Below are positions 57,325 through 64,000 of a stretch of DNA of 64,000 bases, piece after piece. The stretch lies in NCBI GenBank assembly GCA_905221125.1, contig CAJNBY010000003.1, positions 116,450 to 180,449 of the forward strand, in the 5' to 3' direction. Numbering within the stretch: the first letter of the stretch is position 1; each line of letters begins with the position of its first letter. The translations under genes were made by a program, and so were the position numbers. The stretch comes from a bacterium. Its GTDB lineage: Bacteria > Bacillota > Bacilli > Lactobacillales > Streptococcaceae. The notes under the pieces were generated by a model that saw nothing but the letters and a program-made list of their open reading frames with translations, was not told the origin of the DNA and made no database searches.

Positions 57325-58050
57325 ATGCGTTTAGATAATTTATTAGCCCAAGAAAAAGTTAGCCGAAAGGCCATGAAACAAGCACTTCTCAAAGGGGAAA
57401 TTCTAGTCGATGGTTGCCCAGCCCGCTCCCTAGCCCAGAATATCGATACAGGGCTACAAGAACTCCGTTTTCAGGGCCGAATCATTCAAGGTTATGAGCA
57501 CACCTATCTCATGCTTCATAAACCTGCTGGTGTCGTGACAGCCAACAAAGACAAGGAACTTCCAACCGTTATGGACCTGCTTCCACCTGATATTCGGTCT
57601 GACAAGCTCTATGCCGTTGGCCGACTGGACCGAGATACGACTGGACTCCTCCTCTTGACCGACAACGGTCCCTTGGGCTTTCAGCTCCTCCATCCCCAAT
57701 ACCATGTCGATAAGACCTACCAAGTTGAGGTTAATGGACTCCTGACACCTGACCATATCCAAGCCTTTCAAAAAGGAATTGTCTTTTTAGATGGCACTGC
57801 CTGTAAACCTGCTAGGCTAGAGATTCTATCTGCAAGTCCTTCTATCAGTCAAGCCTCTATCACTATTTCAGAAGGAAAATTTCATCAAGTCAAAAAAATG
57901 TTCCTCTCAGTTGGTGTCAAGGTGACCTCGCTTAAACGTACCCATTTTGGCCCTTGGAGTTTGGATGATAATCTTCAAGAGGGAGACTACCGCCCCCTTA
58001 ACTCAGAAGAGTTGGCAAGCATTCGTGAATTTCTCAGAAAAAGTGGTTAA
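57325..58050 (+). CDS. rsuA: 16S rRNA pseudouridine(516) synthase, RsuA family
   Basis: The 241-residue enzyme makes pseudouridine in small-subunit rRNA. It begins with an S4 RNA-binding domain (MRLDNLLAQEKVSRKAMKQALLKG), followed by the catalytic block VGRLDRDTTGLLLLTDNG with the essential Asp, and KTYQVEVNG and FHQVKKMFLSVG. The mRNA leader is short: an extended -10 (TGATAAGAT, 57307-57315) lies just before the ATG at 57325, with only AGG as a weak ribosome site. It diverges from typA. Confidence 0.93.
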   Translation: MRLDNLLAQEKVSRKAMKQALLKGEILVDGCPARSLAQNIDTGLQELRFQGRIIQGYEHTYLMLHKPAGVVTANKDKELPTVMDLLPPDIRSDKLYAVGRLDRDTTGLLLLTDNGPLGFQLLHPQYHVDKTYQVEVNGLLTPDHIQAFQKGIVFLDGTACKPARLEILSASPSISQASITISEGKFHQVKKMFLSVGVKVTSLKRTHFGPWSLDDNLQEGDYRPLNSEELASIREFLRKSG

Positions 58051-58084
58051 AAAATGAGCTCGGAAACATCCCAAGCTCATTTTC

Positions 58085-58468
58085 TTATTTCTCAACTTTG
58101 ACTTTCCCTTTCCAAGAATCCAAACCATAAGAAAGGATATAAATCTCAGAAAAGCCTTGTTTTTTCAAGTAAAGGGCCGCATTTGTGACACGTTGCGCAC
58201 GTTGGTTTTCGTAGAGAAGGACAGGTTTATCCTTACGAAGGGCTGCAAGACTAGTTTTCAACTGACTTGAAGGAATATTGCGGGCCCCAAGGATATGTTT
58301 TCTGTGGAATTCTGCTGGGTCGCGCAAATCAATCAATTGACCTGTACGAATCAAGGCTTCAAACTCCTCATTGTCTACGATTTTAGCCGCACGTCGAATA
58401 CGAAGATAGTTAAAGCCCATCCACGCCAACATTGCTAGTATAAGTGCCCACAAAATCCAAGTAACCAT
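58085..58468 (-). CDS. Rhodanese-like domain protein, membrane-anchored
   Basis: The 127-residue protein has one N-terminal span (WILWALILAMLAWMGFNYL) and a rhodanese fold (LIDLRDPAEFHRKHILGARNIP). The usual active-site Cys loop is replaced by LLYENQRAQRVTN, with no Cys at the expected place, so sulfur transfer is unlikely; a binding or signalling role is more probable. It overlaps the yqgQ-like gene by one base. Confidence 0.85.
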   Translation of the reverse strand: MVTWILWALILAMLAWMGFNYLRIRRAAKIVDNEEFEALIRTGQLIDLRDPAEFHRKHILGARNIPSSQLKTSLAALRKDKPVLLYENQRAQRVTNAALYLKKQGFSEIYILSYGLDSWKGKVKVEK

Positions 58469-58698
58469 TAGTTCTTTTCTCCATTTTTCTCAATATAATC
58501 CAATTCTACCTTGTGCTCTCTGCGAAGAACCGCCTCTGCTTCTAGATAGTCTAGCTTGTCCATCAACCCTGCATCGTAAATCCGAGAGAGTTCCAGCTTC
58601 ATCAGTTCAATATCATATAAGCGTTTTCCCATGTAAACAATAATACCAAATCGTTTGAGGAATTGCTGCACATCATAGAATGTTTTCATAAGATTCAT
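58468..58698 (-). CDS. YqgQ-like protein (DUF910)
   Basis: The protein of about 76 residues contains FYDVQQFLKRFGIIVYMGKRLYDIELMKLEL, the helical signature of B. subtilis YqgQ, a small protein that may bind single-stranded nucleic acid. The start at 58698 (MNLMKTFYD) was chosen; an in-frame ATG at 58689 is equally possible and neither has a good ribosome site. Earlier starts up to 58737 add a non-matching tail. In Firmicutes the gene usually lies beside glucokinase; here it precedes the rhodanese gene. Confidence 0.82.
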   Translation of the reverse strand: MNLMKTFYDVQQFLKRFGIIVYMGKRLYDIELMKLELSRIYDAGLMDKLDYLEAEAVLRREHKVELDYIEKNGEKN

Positions 58699-58787
58699 TC
58701 TAACAAAATTTTGTGTTTTTTTCAAGAAGAGACCCACACAGGAAGTATCACAGAAATAATTAAAAAAGCTGTATCTTCTACAATTTT

Positions 58788-59384
58788 TTAATCTGGTGGA
58801 AAATAGCCCAACTGCTCAGCGATATGAATCGCCTCCTGCCTGTTAGTCACTCCCAATTTTGAAAAGATATTGGCCAGGTGATTGGAAACTGTACGTTTAC
58901 TCACATAAATCCTTTCACAGATATCATCAATAGTCAAGCCATTTCTAACCAGTTCTAGTATCTCAATTTCTCGTGGTGTTAGCACCTCTACCATCACTTC
59001 ATCTGAAAAGACCTTGCCACCTAGATAAATCTTTTCCAGTTTTTTCACCAACCCATCTGGATCCATACTTTTATCTAGAAAGCCATAAGCTCCCATAGCT
59101 TTAGCTCGGTGTTCATACATTTTTTTGCTGTAACCTGTCAAAATCACAACCTTACTAGAACAACCATTGTCGATAATCTCTCGTGCCAAGGTCAGTCCAT
59201 CATCTTGATACAGACTCGTCAGGTTGATGTCAATCAAAATAATGTCGTAGTCATTAAAAACAATCTCCGAAATAGACGAAAAATTATCCACTAACTGGAC
59301 CTTTTTAATGTTTTCCGATAACTCTAAAATCATCTTGATACTTTGGCTAAATAATTTATGATCATCAATTAACAAAATTTTCAT
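58788..59384 (-). CDS. NarL/LuxR-type response regulator
   Basis: The 198-residue regulator starts MKILLIDDHKLFSQS. The phosphorylation site is Asp52 in IILIDINLTS, with Asp7 and Asp8 as acidic pocket and Lys in the C-terminal receiver face (VILTGYSKK). The HTH domain reads LTPREIEILELVRNGLTIDDIC then YVSKRTVSNHLANIFSKLGV, the LuxR/NarL type. It overlaps the histidine kinase by 20 bases. It probably controls the ABC transporter operon that precedes it. Confidence 0.93.
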   Translation of the reverse strand: MKILLIDDHKLFSQSIKMILELSENIKKVQLVDNFSSISEIVFNDYDIILIDINLTSLYQDDGLTLAREIIDNGCSSKVVILTGYSKKMYEHRAKAMGAYGFLDKSMDPDGLVKKLEKIYLGGKVFSDEVMVEVLTPREIEILELVRNGLTIDDICERIYVSKRTVSNHLANIFSKLGVTNRQEAIHIAEQLGYFPPD

Positions 59385-60939
59385 AACACAACTCCTTATC
59401 AATCGGGAGAGTAATTTCTACACGAAATCTCTTATTATTTTCAAAAATCTGCATTTGACCACCTAAAACACTAATTTTATTAGACATATTTCTCAAGCCA
59501 TAACCTAAGGATTTTTCTGTTGGAAGGCAGTCATTTTCAGAAATGATAAAAATAGCGTCATCATGCACATCAATCTTCAAAGAAATCGTTCCACCACTAG
59601 CGTACTTAACAGCATTGGTCGCCAATTCCTCAACCAGACGATAGGCAATTTTATCGTAAGGAGATAAAAGCCTAAAGTGGACAGGAAACTGTGTGACGAC
59701 TTCATTTTCTGCGTGATAGCGCTTGACAATCCGATTAATCAGCCCTTGATACTGGATGTCTAACTGCTCGTCTGTTTCTACCATTGGCTGATAATAATCC
59801 ATCCGCTCACGAATCCGCTGAACCAACTCCTCTGTCACCAGATTGATCTGTTCACCAAAAGCTTGATTGCTACTATATTTATTGAAATTTTTTATTGCCA
59901 TAACATTTTGCAGGATTTCATTGTGAAGAAATTCGGAGAACTGTTGTTCTGTATCTTCATTTGCCAGCAGATTTTTCACCATACGATTACGCTTTAAAAA
60001 GAGAACTTTTACATAATCCCTAGCATCTAGCATTTCAGCAGAACGAAAGAGGCGAATCAATTCTTCCGAACAAATCCCGAACAATAGTAACATGATATTC
60101 AAGACCAAAAAGCTCGTGTTTAAATCTAGACGAAAGATGATGAATATGCCTACTAACAAAAACATAACTAGTAAAAATAAGTGTGAAAAAGCTTTTATAT
60201 AGGACAATTTCAACTCTGATACCTTTTTTTGAAGAGAGCTGACAATCGTTTTAAAGTGTAAAAAAGCTAAGATACCAAGAATTTCTAGATACCAGACTAG
60301 GTTCATCACTCCTGAGCCCGTCGTATTGATATACAAAAAGAAATAAGAAATAGGCAATATTAAAGCTAATATCCACAAATTTCGTCTCTGATACTTGAGT
60401 TTACTTTTCAACTCTTTATGATATAAAATCAGTAGAATCAAGGGAACAAGGTTTAAAAAGAAAGACGCAAACAAGGACAGAAAGAGAAAAATTGAAGGAC
60501 CTAACAGATACGAACTAATGGTGATTAGTGTCAACACAAAGGACACACTCAACAGTTCTTCTCCTATTTTCTCTCCCAGAAAGATAATAGACAGAGAACT
60601 ATACACCAATAAAAAAGAGTTGAGCGGGTGAAGAATATCAAAAAAGTGCAACAGGGTGCTCGCAACTCCTTGATTAAATATGGATTGCCAGCTAATGACA
60701 AACATCATCAGAAGCAACCAAAGTTTCAACTCACTATACCGAAAGGTCACAATATTACAAATATAGCTAAATACAATTAAAGCAATAATCAGCAATAAAA
60801 CCATCTGCAATGAAAAATCTGTCGAAAAGTCCAGAGGAATCCTATAATAAATATAAATCATTAAAGCTAGATGATTAAAAATCGTCAACCACCACAATAA
60901 AAGTGAGTTTTTCGAGAGCGATTTGACAAACTGTTTCAT
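59365..60939 (-). CDS. Histidine kinase with a many-pass membrane domain (NarL class)
   Basis: The 524-residue kinase has about nine to ten spans within residues 11-300, unusual for a NarL-type kinase. The phosphoacceptor is His339 in SEFLHNEILQNV, an atypical HisKA_3-like box with Asn where Asp is usual. The HATPase domain has VEELATNAVKYASGGT (N box, Asn442) and KSLGYGLRNMSNKI (G box). The kinase pairs with the response regulator it overlaps. The sensed signal is unknown; with a Bce-like transporter upstream, a cell-envelope peptide is plausible. Confidence 0.9.
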   Translation of the reverse strand: MKQFVKSLSKNSLLLWWLTIFNHLALMIYIYYRIPLDFSTDFSLQMVLLLIIALIVFSYICNIVTFRYSELKLWLLLMMFVISWQSIFNQGVASTLLHFFDILHPLNSFLLVYSSLSIIFLGEKIGEELLSVSFVLTLITISSYLLGPSIFLFLSLFASFFLNLVPLILLILYHKELKSKLKYQRRNLWILALILPISYFFLYINTTGSGVMNLVWYLEILGILAFLHFKTIVSSLQKKVSELKLSYIKAFSHLFLLVMFLLVGIFIIFRLDLNTSFLVLNIMLLLFGICSEELIRLFRSAEMLDARDYVKVLFLKRNRMVKNLLANEDTEQQFSEFLHNEILQNVMAIKNFNKYSSNQAFGEQINLVTEELVQRIRERMDYYQPMVETDEQLDIQYQGLINRIVKRYHAENEVVTQFPVHFRLLSPYDKIAYRLVEELATNAVKYASGGTISLKIDVHDDAIFIISENDCLPTEKSLGYGLRNMSNKISVLGGQMQIFENNKRFRVEITLPIDKELCYENFVN

Positions 60940-60983
60940 ATGTATCTACTTCCTGAACTACTTTAATATTATTATAACACAAT

Positions 60984-61016
60984 ACCAGAATTGTCGAATA
61001 GGCAACTCTGGTATTT
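60984..61016 (-). terminator. Hairpin between the ABC permease and the kinase
   Basis: ATACCAGA-TTG pairs with CAA-TCTGGTAT (one mismatch) around a 9-base loop. A T run is missing, so it may only pause or process the mRNA. TATAAT for the kinase gene follows shortly. Confidence 0.6.
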
Positions 61017-61019
61017 GAC

Positions 61020-63035
61020 TTAATTTTCAATAATTTGCCAACTTACTCTGTAAGTCACTAGCAGGTAAAGGACAAAGAGTAATACCGCTACTCCCAGATA
61101 GGTGATATCAATAGAAATGCTGGTATTAGCGAAATTCTCAAAATAGCCCAAAAGAGCAGTACTCAAGGCAAATGCTAACGGACCTGCGATGACCAGCGGA
61201 ACCAAGAAATAACTTAGAATCTGTTGCAAAAGAATAGAGCGATTTTGCTTCCTCTTATTCCCAAGAAGATATAAGATTTGATAATCATTGACACTATCCA
61301 AAGCACTTGTAGAAGTTTGAAGGGACAAGATACTGAGGGAAATAATGATAAAAATAACACTGACAAAAATCATGACAAAGACAATGACGCCCATAAATCC
61401 AAGGTAAACCTCAAAAATACTTCCTTTCGTTTGATAGGTGAACGAATTCAACTCTGCTCCATCACGAGTGAAGTAGTATTTTTCAATCCACTGACTCAAG
61501 AATGTTTCTACTTCCCGTTTGTCAATGTTTTCTTTGAAATTGGCAACATAGGTCGTGTGGTCTTCCGTCAATCCAACTACTACCTTATCTGGTACAATCA
61601 AGGTTCCTGCGTCATTTAGACCTACTGAAGATAAAAAGTAAACTGTTTCAAGTGGCTTTGAAGACGCAAGGTTGAGAGAATGACCGTTAATCATGAGGGT
61701 TTTGGTCGTTGATAGAAAGTCCTGAATCTGCTTGGCAGTTCCTTTATAATTGGCATTGACTAGAAATTGGTCTTCTGACAAGTCAACCTCTCTTTCACCT
61801 TGCAGTTTGCGGAGATGATTGTAGGCAGAAATTCCTAAAATCGGTACTTTTGATTCAGGAAGTTTCTTATCATGCTCCCAGAGATTGCTAGTGTCAATCA
61901 AATCTTTATAGATTACATCACTAGAATAGCTAGGATAGCTGTACTCCTCTTTGATGAAATTAAAGTCAAAGCCATCGGCTTTCAATCTGTCTTTGACAGA
62001 TTCCTGAGAAAATTGAAACTCTTGACCCCGGTAGAGATTGACAGTTACATCATAAGGTGAGTATTTGTTCAGCTCTCGGTTCATAGTCGTATAGGCACTA
62101 CCACTAAAAACTAGTAAGCTGAGAGCCAGTGTCAAGGTCAAGGATAAGACAGCCAACGTGACCGAATTACTATCAGCTTGTTTTGAAAATTGACGAATTT
62201 TAAAAGTGTTTAGTTTGTTATAGTAGGTTTGAGGCAGTTTTCTAAGAGAGACCAAGATAAAATGGCTCAAGGTATTGTAAAATAAAATAACAAAAACCAC
62301 GAAGACAGATACCAGCAAGATACCCCAGCTTTTCAAGAATGATAGATGGTGATAGTCTGAAAAATAGAGAGCAGCAAAACCGATAACAGCTGTCGAAAGA
62401 ATAAAGAGAAGTGCTTGAAGAACTGGCTTGCCTTTTGCAAAGACAGATTTCTTGACCCCATTTTCTTGAATAAGTACAATGATATTTTGCTTTCTAAAAG
62501 TGATAATGTCCATGACACCGACAATGAAACTAGTCACTAAGTAGGAATAAACTAGCAAGATGACCGACTTGCTATCAAAAAAAAGCAGACTACCAAAGTA
62601 ATTGGCCATAAAAAACTCAGATGCAACCTTAGATAGAATGACCAGTAAGATCACTCCAAGCAAGAAACCTAGAATCAAGGAAAAGATATTGACCAGCATG
62701 GTTTCAAAGAACAGGGTACGAATAATCTGCCTCTTCTTCATTCCCAGCGTTGCATAAAGTCCCAGCTCTTTCTTGCGCCGTCCCAGCACAAAATTTGTGG
62801 AGTAAACGATAAGAAAGGCAATTGCTGATAGAATCAAATAGGAAAGCAAGCCCATGTACTGACTCATCACCTTCGTCAGCATTTCCTTTGCCCCTGATAA
62901 ACTCTGCATCACTGGATGGCTTGGTAAAGCATTAAAAGCATAGAGCAAGCTATAAATCAAGGTCAGACTGAAAAAATAGATGGTGTAAGTCTGTAAATTT
63001 CGAAATACATTTCGTAAAATCAATTTTGGATACAT
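61020..63035 (-). CDS. ABC transporter permease, BceB-like
   Basis: The 671-residue membrane protein has about ten spans: the first at about 18-35, others at about 55-75 and 105-330, a large extracellular domain at about 335-530, and three spans at the C-terminus. This is the FtsX-MacB-like BceB layout used to sense and remove antimicrobial peptides. NVFRNLQTYTIYFFSLTL and LGRRKKELGLYATLGMKKRQI are typical, the latter being the FtsX cytoplasmic loop. It starts 12 bases after the ATPase. Confidence 0.92.
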   Translation of the reverse strand: MYPKLILRNVFRNLQTYTIYFFSLTLIYSLLYAFNALPSHPVMQSLSGAKEMLTKVMSQYMGLLSYLILSAIAFLIVYSTNFVLGRRKKELGLYATLGMKKRQIIRTLFFETMLVNIFSLILGFLLGVILLVILSKVASEFFMANYFGSLLFFDSKSVILLVYSYLVTSFIVGVMDIITFRKQNIIVLIQENGVKKSVFAKGKPVLQALLFILSTAVIGFAALYFSDYHHLSFLKSWGILLVSVFVVFVILFYNTLSHFILVSLRKLPQTYYNKLNTFKIRQFSKQADSNSVTLAVLSLTLTLALSLLVFSGSAYTTMNRELNKYSPYDVTVNLYRGQEFQFSQESVKDRLKADGFDFNFIKEEYSYPSYSSDVIYKDLIDTSNLWEHDKKLPESKVPILGISAYNHLRKLQGEREVDLSEDQFLVNANYKGTAKQIQDFLSTTKTLMINGHSLNLASSKPLETVYFLSSVGLNDAGTLIVPDKVVVGLTEDHTTYVANFKENIDKREVETFLSQWIEKYYFTRDGAELNSFTYQTKGSIFEVYLGFMGVIVFVMIFVSVIFIIISLSILSLQTSTSALDSVNDYQILYLLGNKRKQNRSILLQQILSYFLVPLVIAGPLAFALSTALLGYFENFANTSISIDITYLGVAVLLFVLYLLVTYRVSWQIIEN

Positions 63036-63047
63036 ACTCTCTTCCTC

Positions 63048-63785
63048 CTATCTGGTACGGCTGTAAATCTCTTGCAAATACTGTTCATTAGATAAGCTAT
63101 TACGTTCCAAATCATCCATAATCTTTCCATCGCTAAGTAGCACCATCCGTGAGGAATACTTTGCTGCAGCAGGGTCATGGGTGACCAATAAAATGGTGAT
63201 ACCAAAACTTTTATTGATTTCCTGCAAAAGCGCCATCAGTTTTTCAGAATTGGCAGAGTCCAAGGCTCCTGTCGGCTCATCCGCGATAATCAGTTTAGAA
63301 TCATCAATCAAGGCTCTAGCAGTTGCCACACGTTGCCGCTGGCCACCTGATAACTGATTAGGAAACTTATCTTTTAAGTTTTGGATGGCCAACTTATCCA
63401 AAATTTCCTCAATCTTATCCTGATGTTTTTTGATATTTTTCCCCTGAATTTGAAGAGGTAGAATGATATTTTCATACACTGTCAAGGTTTCCACCAAGTT
63501 GTAGGCTTGGAAAATATAGGAAATGTTTTTAGCACGATAGTCAGCTAGTTCATTTTCCTTGGCATGGATGATGTCAAAATCTTCAAATCGAATCTCACCT
63601 GATGTTGGTTTATCAATCGTTGAAATACAGTTGAGAAGTGTTGTCTTTCCACTACCACTGGCCCCCATAATTGCCAGAAATTCACCTTTTTCAACGGACA
63701 GGTTTACATCTGATAAAGCATGAACGATATTATCCCCTTGACCAAATGTTTTCGTTAATCCTGTCACGATAAGTTGTTTCATCAT
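63048..63785 (-). CDS. ABC transporter ATPase, BceA-like
   Basis: The 245-residue ATPase has Walker A GASGSGKTT, Q-loop FQAYNLVETLTVYENI, signature LSGGQRQR, Walker B LIIADEPTGALD and switch His in LVTHDP. LVETLTVYENIILPLQ is common to BceA and MacB. It is the first gene of a unit with the BceB-like permease and then the two-component genes. A good ribosome site GGAGGAA precedes the ATG. Confidence 0.93.
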   Translation of the reverse strand: MMKQLIVTGLTKTFGQGDNIVHALSDVNLSVEKGEFLAIMGASGSGKTTLLNCISTIDKPTSGEIRFEDFDIIHAKENELADYRAKNISYIFQAYNLVETLTVYENIILPLQIQGKNIKKHQDKIEEILDKLAIQNLKDKFPNQLSGGQRQRVATARALIDDSKLIIADEPTGALDSANSEKLMALLQEINKSFGITILLVTHDPAAAKYSSRMVLLSDGKIMDDLERNSLSNEQYLQEIYSRTR

Positions 63786-63873
63786 TTCATTCCTCCGTTT
63801 CTTTATTACACTCTCATTATACGGTTTCTTTCAAGGTTTGCCATGAGTATTTTGTGCAATATATTCAAGTTAT

Positions 63874-63905
63874 AAAAAAACCGATTCCTTTTTTCAGGTA
63901 TCGGT
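63874..63905 (-). terminator. Terminator of a minus-strand gene outside the window
   Basis: On the minus strand ACCGATACC pairs with GGAATCGGT (one mismatch) and is followed by seven T. It marks the end of a transcript that begins beyond base 64000. Confidence 0.75.
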
Positions 63906-63920
63906 CGATGTTGATTATTT

Positions 63921-63970
63921 GGCTCTATAATATTTGTAGTGGGTAAATCCCCTATAGATATTATGGAGCC
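63921..63970. repeat. 50-bp imperfect palindrome
   Basis: GGCTCTATAATATTTGTAG and GGCTCCATAATATCTATAG are the two 5' arms read on opposite strands; 19 of 25 positions match and most differences are G-T pairs in RNA. It looks like two ends of an insertion sequence or a small palindromic unit joined together. I do not recognise a named element with confidence. Confidence 0.65.
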
Positions 63971-64000
63971 TATTTTGTTGTAGAAAAAAAGTCCCATAAG

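Noticed and set aside
63806-63997. 63-residue minus-strand ORF at the window end
   Set aside because: It runs through the 50-bp palindrome and a terminator hairpin, has no ribosome site and matches no family I know.

Overview
This window looks like chromosomal DNA of a Mitis-group Streptococcus (S. pneumoniae / S. mitis / S. oralis lineage). The evidence is the low GC content, the pneumococcal-type gene set (pgdA, spxB, lctO, cupA-copA-copY, comEB, livJHMGF, divIB-murG-murD), and four BOX repeats whose boxA, boxB and boxC modules are recognisable by eye. From memory, the glyQS-pgdA block and the metK-ptsG-ftsEX block lie far apart in reference pneumococci but are adjacent here. This suggests a relative such as S. 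mitis or S. oralis, or a rearranged strain. The species is an inference.

Layout. 0-2.8 kb (+): the 3' part of apbE and two flavin reductases; the second ends in a tail with two ApbE-type flavinylation motifs. 2.8-7.1 kb (-): a T-box leader, a GFA-family gene, glyQ, glyS and a DUF896 gene, with a folded insertion duplicating the glyQ start. 7.2-13.2 kb (-): aldo/keto reductase, pgdA, metK under an SMK (SAM-III) riboswitch, a DEAD-box helicase and an endo/exonuclease-fold hydrolase. 13.3-18.4 kb (-): ptsG with a cre-like operator, ftsX-ftsE, and prfB with its programmed +1 frameshift. 18.4-20.0 kb: an IS30-family element among TTCCACT-core hairpins. 20.0-25.7 kb (-): a CBS/ACT protein and livF-G-M-H-J with a CodY-like box in the livJ promoter. 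25.7-28.6 kb (-): ylbG-like gene, clpP under a CtsR operator, upp, comEB and a TetR regulator. 28.7-33.1 kb: DegV, a HI0933-type flavoprotein, a MerR/TipAS regulator and an Na+-dependent transporter. 33.2-43.2 kb (-): manA, a GH1 glycosidase, an orphan transcription unit, a VOC protein, spxB, copA-cupA-copY and lctO. 43.4-46.4 kb (+): a polar amino-acid ABC transporter. 46.5-54.5 kb (-): pyrE, pyrF with a PyrR attenuator, divIB-murG-murD and a DUF1430-type ABC exporter. 55.0-58.7 kb: DUF3165, typA, rsuA, rhodanese and yqgQ. 58.8-63.8 kb (-): a BceAB-like ABC transporter followed by a NarL-type two-component system.

How the genes fit together. Two H2O2-forming oxidases (SpxB, LctO) flank a complete copper-export operon and have cre-like sites upstream, which ties aerobic carbon flux to metal stress. 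Several metabolic units keep their own sensors: T-box for glycyl-tRNA synthetase, SMK box for metK, PyrR for pyrF/pyrE, CodY for liv, CtsR for clpP and CopY for cop. The most notable items are the double flavinylation tail beside apbE (2.6 kb), the structured element with duplicated glyQ start (6.3-6.5 kb), the consensus promoter that leads into no intact gene (35.8-36.2 kb), and the unusual pairing of a Bce-like transporter with a many-pass NarL-type kinase (58.8-63.8 kb). I saw no rRNA, tRNA, CRISPR array, prophage or replication origin.
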